Of a stretch of 36,155 nucleotides of DNA, positions 1-7,287 are shown one piece after another. Location of the stretch: NCBI GenBank assembly GCA_030430845.1, contig JAUIKE010000079.1, positions 1 through 36,155 of the forward strand. The letters are read 5' to 3'. The notes beneath the pieces are model-generated. The model was given only the letters and a program-made list of their open reading frames with translations. It was not told the DNA's origin and searched no databases. The position numbers and the translations under genes are program-made. Origin of the DNA: Bacteroidia bacterium (lineage in GTDB: Bacteria; Bacteroidota; Bacteroidia; Chitinophagales; Saprospiraceae). Position 1 is the first letter of the stretch; each line of letters opens with the position of its first letter.

Positions 1-569
1 TTACATTGCCCATAGTACTTTTCATCAAACCAATCATGACACCATTCGAATACATTTCCACTCATATCATAAAGCCCCAATTCATTAGGATCTTTTAAGC
101 CCACCGGTTTGGATTCATCATGGCTGTTTCCACCATACCAGCCTACTTCCTCCAGTTTATCACTCCCCGCATATTTATACCCTCTGCTCAACTGCCCGCC
201 TCTGGCGGCATATTCCCATTCGGCTTCAGTGGGTAAGCGGTACTGCCAGCCGGCCTTGGGTTTTGTTTTGTCGTTTATTTTTTGAATGAAATCTTGTGTA
301 TCCTGCCAGCTTATGCTTTCCACCGGCCTGGAATCGCCCCTGAAATAGGAAGGCTTGTTGCCTTCTCCCATTATAGCCTTCCATAAGGCCTGCGTGACCG
401 GATATTGTCCGATGTAGAAGTCGGAAAGTTCCACTTCGTGGAGAGGTTGTTCTTGTTCGTAGGCATCTTCATCTTCACTGCCCATGAGGAAAGTGCCTCC
501 CTGAACGAAGATCATTTCGTGATGTGGGAGTGGGTGGTCGTTGGATAATAAATCTTGGATGTTGGACAT
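1..569 (-). CDS. Formylglycine-generating-enzyme/SUMF1-like protein (C-terminus beyond window)
   Basis: The frame opens at ATG 569-567 and runs off the left edge after 189 codons without a stop, so the protein is partial. The visible part starts with the typical FGE-sulfatase pattern: MIFVQGGTFLMGS at about residues 19-31, then YPVTQALWKAIMG, RPVESISWQD, RLPTEAEWEYAARGG, GLYDMSGNVFEWCHDW. These are the conserved blocks of the SUMF1/EgtB/PvdO fold. Family members convert sulfatase Cys to formylglycine or serve as C-type-lectin-like modules in signalling and conflict proteins. The two cysteines that define a true formylglycine generator would lie further C-terminal and cannot be checked. No signal peptide is visible, so it is probably cytosolic. 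Bacteroidota carry many paralogues of unknown role, so the fold is well supported but the reaction is not. Confidence 0.88.
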   Translation of the reverse strand, partial: MSNIQDLLSNDHPLPHHEMIFVQGGTFLMGSEDEDAYEQEQPLHEVELSDFYIGQYPVTQALWKAIMGEGNKPSYFRGDSRPVESISWQDTQDFIQKINDKTKPKAGWQYRLPTEAEWEYAARGGQLSRGYKYAGSDKLEEVGWYGGNSHDESKPVGLKDPNELGLYDMSGNVFEWCHDWFDEKYYGQC

Positions 570-597
570 TTGTTATTTGATCATTTTTACCGCTATT

Positions 598-723
598 CTG
601 GACAGCAAGCTTCAGCTTGCCTGGAGGGCAAACTTAAGTTTGCCTGGACAGTAAATTTCGTTAGCAAAAATTAATAAGCAAGCTAAAGCTTGCTTTCCTG
701 GCAAGCTGAAGCTTGCTGTCCTG
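598..723. repeat. Composite palindrome cluster (REP/MITE-like)
   Basis: Outer arms 598-621 and 700-723 are inverted copies matching at 23 of 24 positions; the match continues for four more bases with one mismatch. Each arm is itself an imperfect hairpin (GCAAGC-TTCA-GCTTGC). Between them lie a perfect 18-bp palindrome at 627-644 (GGCAAACTTAAGTTTGCC) and another hairpin at 676-695 (AAGCAAGC-TAAA-GCTTGCTT). The block sits downstream of the oad operon and upstream of the FGE-like gene. It could be a dispersed extragenic repeat, an mRNA-stabilising or terminating structure, or both. No copy was noticed elsewhere in this window. Confidence 0.85.
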
Positions 724-755
724 TTAATTATTTTACGGACAAAATGAATTTTGTG

Positions 756-1961
756 CTACGAGAGCAACGCAATCAACACCCCAGCTGCCACAGCCGAGCC
801 TATCACGCCCGAAATATTACTCGACATCGCATACTGCAAAATGTGATTCTTCGGATCGTGCTTCAAAGCGATCTCATTCGCCACACGAGAAGCCATCGGC
901 ACCGCGCTCAAGCCCGTAGCACCGATGAGCGGGTTGATCTTCTTTTTGGCAAAAAGATTGTAGACTTTTACCGCCATGATACCGCCGAAGATGGATATGG
1001 CGAATGCAATGAAGCCACCCACCACGATCATCAATGTTTCATACTCCAGGAAGGTCTCAGCTGTCATGGTAGCGCCGACGGTCAGGCCCAGGAAGATGGT
1101 GGCCGTATTCATGATGGTCTCGGAAGCAGCCTTGAAGAGGCGGTTAGTATCTGAGCCGATTTCCTTGATCAGGTTACCGAACAGGAGCATACCTACCAGA
1201 GGCGTTGCAGAAGGCACCAGTAAGGCCACAATGACGCCCAATACCAACGGGAAAATGATTTTGGCCGTCCGTAAGTCGTTTATTTTGGTTTTGGAAGGAT
1301 GCAGTTTGTCTTGTTCGCGCATGTTGATCATCAGCTCATTTTTGCTGGTCGTGTACTTCACCACAAAGGGGATGATCACCGGCACCAATGCCATGTAGGA
1401 ATAGGCTGCAATGGCAATCGGGCCTAATAATCGAGGTGCCAGGATGATGGAAGTATAAATAGCCGTCGGTCCGTCTGCTCCGCCGATGATGCCCAGAGCG
1501 CCCGCTTCTTTAATGGGAAACCCGGTGAGAACAGCAGCGATGAGGACCGTAAAGATCCCAATTTGGGCAGCTGCGCCGAAAAAGGCCAAACGGAGGTTCC
1601 GCAGCATGGGGCCGAAGTCGGTCATTGCTCCTACTCCCATAAAAATGAGCGGAGGTAGCAGCCCGGTTTTTATCAACGTATAATACAGCATATTCATGAT
1701 CCCGTGCTCTTTGGCGATCAGCAGGATATTCATTTTATCGATCCCCTCCACCATTTCCGAAGAGACCACATTCATGTTACCTCCTGGAAAGTTGGCCAGC
1801 AGGATACCGAAGCCGATTGGTACCAGTAGCAAAGGCTCGAATCGCTTTTCGATCCCCAGGTATATTACGAACAGCGCCAGCAGGATCATCAGTATGGTCA
1901 GGGGAGAGTCGATCAGTTCTCCCAGGGCCGTCATATCGTATAGTTGTCTTAGTATTTCCAC
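756..1961 (-). CDS. oadB: Na+-translocating oxaloacetate decarboxylase, beta subunit
   Basis: A 401-residue, strongly hydrophobic protein of the OadB/GcdB/MmdB family, which decarboxylates the carboxybiotin formed by the alpha subunit and pumps Na+ out of the cell. The family signature GGADGPTAIYTS lies at about residues 160-171, with the essential Asp at 163. The conserved C-terminal segment SSNISGVIGSAVAAGVL carries the Asn/Ser-rich ion pathway. It is somewhat shorter than enteric OadB (about 430 residues). The start is a GTG four bases after the oadA stop, which suggests translational coupling; the next in-frame ATG is residue 10. It is the last gene of the oadG-oadA-oadB operon. Other biotin-dependent decarboxylases share this subunit type, so the substrate is taken from the partner alpha subunit. 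Confidence 0.93.
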   Translation of the reverse strand: MEILRQLYDMTALGELIDSPLTILMILLALFVIYLGIEKRFEPLLLVPIGFGILLANFPGGNMNVVSSEMVEGIDKMNILLIAKEHGIMNMLYYTLIKTGLLPPLIFMGVGAMTDFGPMLRNLRLAFFGAAAQIGIFTVLIAAVLTGFPIKEAGALGIIGGADGPTAIYTSIILAPRLLGPIAIAAYSYMALVPVIIPFVVKYTTSKNELMINMREQDKLHPSKTKINDLRTAKIIFPLVLGVIVALLVPSATPLVGMLLFGNLIKEIGSDTNRLFKAASETIMNTATIFLGLTVGATMTAETFLEYETLMIVVGGFIAFAISIFGGIMAVKVYNLFAKKKINPLIGATGLSAVPMASRVANEIALKHDPKNHILQYAMSSNISGVIGSAVAAGVLIALLS

Positions 1962-1965
1962 CGTC

Positions 1966-3822
1966 CTACTTCAGTTTTATGATGACATCGTCTTCCTCGA
2001 CTTCGTCACCGTTATTGACTAAAATCTCGGCCACCGTACCACTTTTTTCAGCTACGATGGCATTCATTACTTTCATCGATTCGATGTAGGCAACCGTGTC
2101 CCCTTCTTTAACCTTATCTCCAATTTTAATACCTCTTTCGCCCGATTCGCGGGTCAGGTAGAAAGTTCCTTCCAGCGGAGATGCGATGGTTTCGTAATGC
2201 CCGTTAGAGGCGGATGGTTTGGAGGCCAGCTGAGCGGCTTCGCCCGGCTCGTTTTTCTGATTATCCGAATCCCAGCTGATCTTCACATTGAAGACTTCTC
2301 CGTCCAGTTCCACTTTTAGGACCTCCGGCTTGGCAGCAGGGGCGCCCGCCTGTGCAGTTTTTGCTGCTTTTTTCTCTTCCAGCGTTTTCAGGAACTTCTC
2401 TTTTGCTTTGCCGGATCGAAACTCTTCATACTGCTGAGGATGCATAGCATATTCGAACAACTCCTCCTCGTCGGGGCCATAGTCCCAGCCTTTTTCGTCC
2501 ATTTTCTGACGGTACAGATCCAGCTCGTCCGGATAGAGATCCTGTGGATTGCCGGTAAAGAATTCCCGGTCCTGATCTTTAGCCATTTGGACGATTTCCG
2601 GATCGACCTCTCCTAGCAGTTGTCCGCTTTTACCCAGGATCATGCCCCAGGTGTTTTCATCGATCATGGAAAAACGTTCTTTGCCTTTTTCCATCTGGAG
2701 GACGTTCATAAGCGACACGTTTTTCACATACTGACTAAAAGGCGTCACTAATGGCGGGTAGCCTAATTTGGGCCAAACATATTCTACTTCTTTGAAAAGT
2801 TTGAGCAGCAGATCATCCTGAGTTAGGGTAGGTTTGTCACGCTTCGTCAACCATTTATTCAGGCTTTTCAGATTATTCTCCAGATCGGCCATCAGAGAGC
2901 CCATCATTCCCCCCGGAAGGCCTGGGCCAATCAGCAGGGAGTTCATAAATCGATTGCGTGGGTTGATAAAATAACCGAGAAAATCATCGATGAATTCCTG
3001 GGTGAGCGAGCGAGCTTCCATGTAGGCATCCATATTGATATCCGGAATAGAGAAGCCGGCATCCTTCAGCATGGCATGCACCGTCAACAAGTCCGGATGG
3101 CCGGTACCCCAGGACAAAGGTTCCATGCCTACATCAATGAAGTCAATTCCGTTGCGGGCTGCTTCCAAAGCCGAGACGATAGAAAAGCCCGGAGTGGAAT
3201 GCCCGTGATAAGTCAGAATAATATCGGGATGGCGCTCGCGGATACCTTTTGTAATTCTGCCGATGGATACGGGCCGGCCGATGCCGGCCATATCTTTCAG
3301 GCAGATTTCCTCTGCTCCCAGTTCAATGAATTTATCCGCCAGGTCGACATAATAATCAACGGTATGCAGTGGCGAATGGGTGATACTCAAAGCCCCTTGA
3401 GGGATCATCCCTCCTTCTTTGGCATATTGGAAGGAAAGGGCCAGGTTTTGGGGGTTGTTTAAGCCATCAAAAGAACGAGCAATGTCGGTCCCTTGTATTT
3501 TTTTCAGTTTAAACATCAGCTTACGGACATCCTTCGGTACGGGACTCATCCGGATGCCATTCAGGCCTCTTTCCAGCATATGGGTCTGGATACCAGCTTT
3601 TCGGAAGGCCTGCGTCCAGGCTCGGACGGAATGGTTAGGATTTTCGCCGTAGAGCAGGTTGATCTGTTCGAATCCTCCGCCGTTCGTTTCGCATCTTTGG
3701 AAGCAACCCATTTCTACGATGGGTTCGGCGACGCGGACCAGCTGATCTTTCCGTGGCATATATTTCCCGGAAGACTGCCACATATCTCTATAGATTAAAG
3801 AAAACTTTATTTCACGAGCCAT
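1966..3822 (-). CDS. oadA: Oxaloacetate decarboxylase, alpha subunit with C-terminal biotinyl domain
   Basis: This 618-residue protein has an N-terminal HMGL-like carboxyltransferase barrel (about 5-280), the PYC/OADA conserved region (about 300-480), an Ala/Lys-rich linker (about 490-550) and a biotinyl domain (about 550-618). Likely metal ligands are Asp13, Lys176 in CLKDMAG (the carbamylated Lys of the family) and His206/His208 in YHGHSTPG. Biotin should be attached to Lys584 in ESMKVMN, a variant of the usual EAMKM. The first motif reads YRDMWQSSGKY rather than the usual RDAHQS, keeping Arg, Asp, Gln and Ser. It transfers the carboxyl group of oxaloacetate to biotin in the cytosol for the membrane beta subunit. 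It lies 88 bp after oadG and 4 bp before oadB. A methylmalonyl-CoA or pyruvate carboxylase subunit is a less likely reading because of the oadG/oadB neighbours. Confidence 0.93.
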   Translation of the reverse strand: MAREIKFSLIYRDMWQSSGKYMPRKDQLVRVAEPIVEMGCFQRCETNGGGFEQINLLYGENPNHSVRAWTQAFRKAGIQTHMLERGLNGIRMSPVPKDVRKLMFKLKKIQGTDIARSFDGLNNPQNLALSFQYAKEGGMIPQGALSITHSPLHTVDYYVDLADKFIELGAEEICLKDMAGIGRPVSIGRITKGIRERHPDIILTYHGHSTPGFSIVSALEAARNGIDFIDVGMEPLSWGTGHPDLLTVHAMLKDAGFSIPDINMDAYMEARSLTQEFIDDFLGYFINPRNRFMNSLLIGPGLPGGMMGSLMADLENNLKSLNKWLTKRDKPTLTQDDLLLKLFKEVEYVWPKLGYPPLVTPFSQYVKNVSLMNVLQMEKGKERFSMIDENTWGMILGKSGQLLGEVDPEIVQMAKDQDREFFTGNPQDLYPDELDLYRQKMDEKGWDYGPDEEELFEYAMHPQQYEEFRSGKAKEKFLKTLEEKKAAKTAQAGAPAAKPEVLKVELDGEVFNVKISWDSDNQKNEPGEAAQLASKPSASNGHYETIASPLEGTFYLTRESGERGIKIGDKVKEGDTVAYIESMKVMNAIVAEKSGTVAEILVNNGDEVEEDDVIIKLK

Positions 3823-3910
3823 AGGGCTATTATTTAATTCTAAAAGTTAGATAAAGACTGTTAGATAGAAGGAGTAAAAAATGGGAACTGAAGCAAAAAG
3901 GATCAAGGCA

Positions 3911-4171
3911 TCAATCGGAATCGACCGTTACAACCTGGGCCTGGCCGTCAGACCATTGCTGGATCGCTTTTTCGATCAGTTTTCGTTTGGCAGGATCGGT
4001 GGGGGCGCGGAGGGCAGCGGCTTTCACTTCAGCCTTGTTAAATACAAAATTGGACTTATTCAAAAACTGTAGTAAGAGTCTTCCTGAAAGAACGACCAGG
4101 GACAGGATCACAAATACGGTAAACATGCCTACCACAAGTACGACTAATGCTTCGTAAAGGGTACTATTCAT
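3911..4171 (-). CDS. oadG: OadG-like small gamma subunit
   Basis: An 86-residue protein with one N-terminal membrane helix (about residues 7-33, ALVVLVVGMFTVFVILSL) and a short charged cytosolic tail. Size, topology and position directly upstream of oadA match the OadG/gamma family, which holds the alpha subunit to the membrane beta subunit. Family sequence conservation is low, so the call rests on architecture and context. The residues LLLQFLNKSNF follow the helix, a layout usual for Bacteroidota OadG. It is the first gene of the operon, about 90 nt downstream of a predicted transcription start (-7 element at 4269-4276). Confidence 0.82.
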   Translation of the reverse strand: MNSTLYEALVVLVVGMFTVFVILSLVVLSGRLLLQFLNKSNFVFNKAEVKAAALRAPTDPAKRKLIEKAIQQWSDGQAQVVTVDSD

Positions 4172-4268
4172 AATTCGGTTGATTTAATTCGGGCAAAACA
4201 TTTTGACGGCTTTTTCACCTTGCGGCTTCACCGTCCAATGATATTCTTCTGTTTTTTACGATTACCCG

Positions 4269-4276
4269 CAAATATA
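4269..4276 (-). promoter_or_regulatory. Predicted -7 element for the oadGAB operon
   Basis: On the minus strand the sequence reads TATATTTG, a full match to the Bacteroidota sigma-ABfr -7 consensus TAnnTTTG. It lies 97 bp upstream of the oadG ATG, giving a leader of about 90 nt. No clear TTTG -33 box is present at the usual spacing, so the call rests on the -7 box and its location. Confidence 0.5.
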
Positions 4277-4335
4277 GTTTTGATTTTTTGTTGAACCTTA
4301 TAAAAGTGGAGGAAAATCGGAGGTTTTTTCCTTAG

Positions 4336-4363
4336 ACCTCAAAGGTCTAGAGACCTTTGAGGT
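4336..4363. repeat. Perfect 12-bp inverted repeat, TAGA loop
   Basis: Arms ACCTCAAAGGTC and GACCTTTGAGGT match perfectly around TAGA. It lies upstream of the predicted oad -7 element and after the preceding operon's terminator, so it may be an operator or an extragenic repeat. There is no T-run next to it in the minus direction. Confidence 0.75.
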
Positions 4364-4437
4364 TGAAAAACGCACTTTCCCACCTCCATTGCAGTCACCT
4401 ACCCCCCTCTACTTCAATTACTTACCCAAATTCACCC

Positions 4438-4475
4438 AAAAAAAAGGGCCAAAACTCCTTAAAAAGTTTTGGCCC
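4438..4475 (-). terminator. Rho-independent terminator of the molybdenum hydroxylase operon
   Basis: An 11-bp perfect stem (4446-4456 with 4465-4475, GGGCCAAAACT on the plus strand) with an 8-nt loop. In the minus direction it is followed by eight T residues (4445-4438). It starts 27 nt after the stop codon of the gene ending at 4503. Confidence 0.93.
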
Positions 4476-4502
4476 CACTGTCCATCCTTTTTTCTAAAAA
4501 AC

Positions 4503-6692
4503 CTAAGCATCCAATACCGCCTTCACCCGCTCAGGAGTGAACGGCAAATGCGTCAGTGCCTTGCCGGTCAGTGCCAAAAAAGCATTGGCGATGGCACCAG
4601 CCACAATCGGCGTACTCGCTTCTCCCATCCCCTGCGGCGCTTCGTCAGAGGGCAATAGCGCTATTTCCAGGGTTTCGGGAATATCTGCCATGCGGAGCAA
4701 ATTGTAGTCGTGGAAGTTCGATTGCCGGACTTCGCCGCTTTCAATCGTGAGTTGCTCACTCAGCACACTGCTCATGCCCATCAAAATACCGCCTTCCATC
4801 TGAGCTTTGGCATTGTCGGGCTGTACCATAATGCCTCCATCCACAGCCGACCAAAAATGATGGACCTTGATCTTTCCAGTATCTTTGTTGACAGAGATTT
4901 CGGCAATGCCGGTGCATAAAGCTCCACTGCGTTCTCCAAATGCAATACCTCTGGCTCTTCCTTCTGCTAGTGGCGAACCCCAATTAGCCATCTCAGCTGC
5001 TTTTTCCAGCGTACGCAAAGCCTTGGGATGATTGGCCATTAACTTGCGGCGCACCTCCAGAGGGTCCTGGCCCTGGTCCGCTGCAATCTGGTCGATGAAA
5101 CCCTCAATGGCAAACTTATTCGGGCCGTGACCGACCGAGCGCCAGTGTTTCAGGCGGATCCCGTTTTTCACAATATTTAACTCAACCTCCTGATTTGGAA
5201 TATCATAAAATTCATTGGCCGTTCCGCTGGCGAGCAGGTTGGATCCATCCCCTGTAATGCTGTGGGAGAAAGCGATGATGTTGCCATCCGCATCCGTGCC
5301 GGCTTGCATACGCTGAAAGGACATCGGCCGGTACATACCATAGCGAAGGTCATCTTCCCTCGTCCAGATCATTTTAACCGGCTTTTTTACAGCCTTGGAT
5401 AACAAGGCGGCCTCGATGATGTAATCATGCATACTCCTCCGGCCAAATCCACCGCCCAGGAAACATAAATTAAACTTCACTTTTTCCGGCTCAATTCCGA
5501 GTGCATCCGCTACCGCTCCAGCTACAAAGCCCGGCCCCTGAGTACCGGCCCATATCTCGGCGCTGGTCTGATCTTCGCTAACAGCGGCAATCGCATTCAG
5601 CGGCTCCATCTGGGCATGATAAACATAGTCGTTCTTATAGTCAGCTGTGTAAGTTTTAGCAGCTCGGGCCATAGCCTGGCGAACATTGCCCAGCGACCTT
5701 AACTCCCTCGTTTCATCATGCTGCGTCAAAGTAGCATAACTATCTAAAGCTTCCTGACTGGAGTGTTTGGCTGCTGTTACATTAGTATTCCAATCGATGT
5801 CCAGTTGTTCCTTAAGCTTCAGGGCTTTTTCAAGGCTGTTCGCCACTACCCCAATCCCGTAATCCAGCGCTACCAGGTCAATAAGGCCGTCTTCGGCCCG
5901 CATAGCCGCTTCATTTCGTAAGCTGGGACTTGCTCCATGAACCTTTCCTCTTTCAATGACGCCATACACCATATCCGGCACTTGAATGTCCATTGAAAAT
6001 TGGGCGCTCCCATTCGATTTTTCTACAACATCTACTCTGCCAATCGATTCATTCCAGATCAGGCGGAAGTCTTCCGGCTTCTTCATTTGTTCTTCCGAAA
6101 TTTCGGAAATGGTTTCCGGGATATCCAGAATCGCAACGACATCGCCGTACGGCATCTTGCGGCCGCTGGCTTCATGAACGACCATACTAGGCTCCGTGCT
6201 CAATTCATCGATAGGAACTTCCCAAGCTTTGGCAACGGAATGCAAGAGGACATACCTCGTTTGCGCACCGGCCTGCCGCAGACTTTTAAAATACCCTCTG
6301 ACGGTCCGGCTTCCTACATTCAACATAATTTTCCGGGCATTCGGCCCAAAGCCGGGCGAGCCGTATATTTCGGGATCGATCGGGGAGGTTTCTACCTGCA
6401 CTTTTGACCAGTCGGCGTCCAGTTCTTCAGCCAAAATTATCGGAAGGGCGGTTCGGGAACCCTGGCCCATTTCCGAGGCAGGGCTCATAATGGTGATCTG
6501 GCCGTCTTCGCGTATGTTCACCCAGGCATTAAGTTCTTTGGCTACCAGGTCACGGGTATCTTCTCCATCTTCTGTACAGGATGTTAATTGTGGCACCAGG
6601 CCTACTACTGTTATTCCGATGGTAAAACCACCGGAAAGCTTTAGAAAACGACGCCTGGATAAGGAATTATCTATAGTGGATTGATCTTTCAT
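4503..6692 (-). CDS. Tat-exported molybdopterin-binding subunit, xanthine dehydrogenase/IorB family
   Basis: A 729-residue large subunit of a molybdenum hydroxylase of the isoquinoline 1-oxidoreductase beta (IorB) / membrane aldehyde oxidoreductase type. The N-terminus has a twin-arginine signal (SRRRFLKLSGG, residues 12-22), a hydrophobic stretch to about 35, and a possible lipobox LTSC with Cys39, so it may be a Tat lipoprotein. Cofactor motifs include SEMGQGSRTALP (about 73-84), GGGFGRRSMHDYIIEA (about 413-428) and QGMGEASTP, where Glu691 matches the catalytic Glu that follows Mo-cofactor binding residues. It oxidises an aldehyde or N-heterocycle by hydroxylation with water; the substrate is not predictable. 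The gene starts 2 bp after the 2Fe-2S subunit, its electron-transfer partner. No cytochrome c partner or Mo-cofactor maturation gene is seen nearby. Confidence 0.9.
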   Translation of the reverse strand: MKDQSTIDNSLSRRRFLKLSGGFTIGITVVGLVPQLTSCTEDGEDTRDLVAKELNAWVNIREDGQITIMSPASEMGQGSRTALPIILAEELDADWSKVQVETSPIDPEIYGSPGFGPNARKIMLNVGSRTVRGYFKSLRQAGAQTRYVLLHSVAKAWEVPIDELSTEPSMVVHEASGRKMPYGDVVAILDIPETISEISEEQMKKPEDFRLIWNESIGRVDVVEKSNGSAQFSMDIQVPDMVYGVIERGKVHGASPSLRNEAAMRAEDGLIDLVALDYGIGVVANSLEKALKLKEQLDIDWNTNVTAAKHSSQEALDSYATLTQHDETRELRSLGNVRQAMARAAKTYTADYKNDYVYHAQMEPLNAIAAVSEDQTSAEIWAGTQGPGFVAGAVADALGIEPEKVKFNLCFLGGGFGRRSMHDYIIEAALLSKAVKKPVKMIWTREDDLRYGMYRPMSFQRMQAGTDADGNIIAFSHSITGDGSNLLASGTANEFYDIPNQEVELNIVKNGIRLKHWRSVGHGPNKFAIEGFIDQIAADQGQDPLEVRRKLMANHPKALRTLEKAAEMANWGSPLAEGRARGIAFGERSGALCTGIAEISVNKDTGKIKVHHFWSAVDGGIMVQPDNAKAQMEGGILMGMSSVLSEQLTIESGEVRQSNFHDYNLLRMADIPETLEIALLPSDEAPQGMGEASTPIVAGAIANAFLALTGKALTHLPFTPERVKAVLDA

Positions 6693-6694
6693 AA

Positions 6695-7156
6695 TTAAAG
6701 TTCTTTTGATGCACTTTCGATGGCTTTATAAATTCGCATGTAAGTTCCGCAGCGGCACAAATTGCCGTTCATATATTGAAGGATCTCCTCCCGGCCCGGC
6801 TTAGGATTTTTTTCCAACAAAGCTGCCGCCTGCATGATCTGCCCGGATTGGCAGTATCCACATTGCGGCACCTGATGTGCTGCCCAGGCTTTTTGTACTG
6901 GGTGATCTCCTTTTTCAGAAAGCCCTTCAATGGTCGTGATCTTTTGGCCCTTTGCCACTGTTTCGACGGCTAAGGTACAGGCACGCATCGGGCTACCCTC
7001 CACATGAATCGTGCAAGATCCGCACTGACCTACTCCGCAACTGTATTTGGTACCGGTGAGCCCCAGGTGCTCACGAAGCACCCAGAGTAAGGATGTCCCG
7101 GAATCCACATTGACTTCCCGGGTACTTGAATTTACTTTTAGGGAAAATACTGGCAT
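6695..7156 (-). CDS. 2Fe-2S subunit of molybdenum hydroxylase (IorA/CoxS type)
   Basis: A 153-residue protein with both family iron-sulfur modules. The N-terminal plant-ferredoxin-like cluster uses Cys40, Cys45, Cys48 and Cys60 (CGVGQCGSC motif). The C-terminal all-helical cluster uses Cys99, Cys102, Cys134 and Cys136 (CGYCQSGQ and CRC). Length is normal for the family (150-170). It has no signal peptide, so it is probably exported folded by hitch-hiking with the Tat-signalled large subunit encoded 2 bp downstream. It passes electrons from the Mo centre to an acceptor. It is the first gene of a two-gene operon. Confidence 0.94.
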   Translation of the reverse strand: MPVFSLKVNSSTREVNVDSGTSLLWVLREHLGLTGTKYSCGVGQCGSCTIHVEGSPMRACTLAVETVAKGQKITTIEGLSEKGDHPVQKAWAAHQVPQCGYCQSGQIMQAAALLEKNPKPGREEILQYMNGNLCRCGTYMRIYKAIESASKEL

Positions 7157-7207
7157 GGTGAAATGAATTTGGTGTATTATGAAGATACGGAAAAGATGGG
7201 AATTACC

Positions 7208-7260
7208 TTTAAATATAGTTTATGTCGACGCCTGGGGCGCTGACATAAACTATATTTAAA
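7208..7260. repeat. Perfect 19-bp inverted repeat between the FG-GAP gene and the iorA-like gene
   Basis: Arms 7208-7226 (TTTAAATATAGTTTATGTC) and 7242-7260 are exact reverse complements; the 15-nt centre adds a small CGCC/GGCG stem. It begins 28 nt after the FG-GAP gene stop and ends 52 nt before the 2Fe-2S subunit start. No U-tract follows in the minus direction. The core TATAGTTTAT/ATAAACTATA recurs at 35673-35699. It may be a terminator, an operator for the hydroxylase operon, or a dispersed repeat. Confidence 0.85.
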
Positions 7261-7287
7261 TTTGTCCAGGCCTTTACTTAGATCCAT

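Larger units (their letters stand above)
4172..4502. other. 331-bp intergenic region: oad promoter, palindrome and terminator
   Basis: No gene fits here. Reading in the minus direction, it holds the terminator of the molybdenum hydroxylase operon (4438-4475), a perfect inverted repeat (4336-4363) and a predicted -7 promoter element for oadGAB (4269-4276). Confidence 0.8.

Noticed and set aside
598..723. CRISPR array
   Set aside because: The repeats are inverted and nested, with no regular direct repeats or spacers and no cas genes.
690..1154. A 154-codon plus-strand frame opposite oadB
   Set aside because: Antisense shadow of a clearly conserved membrane gene, with no recognisable domain.
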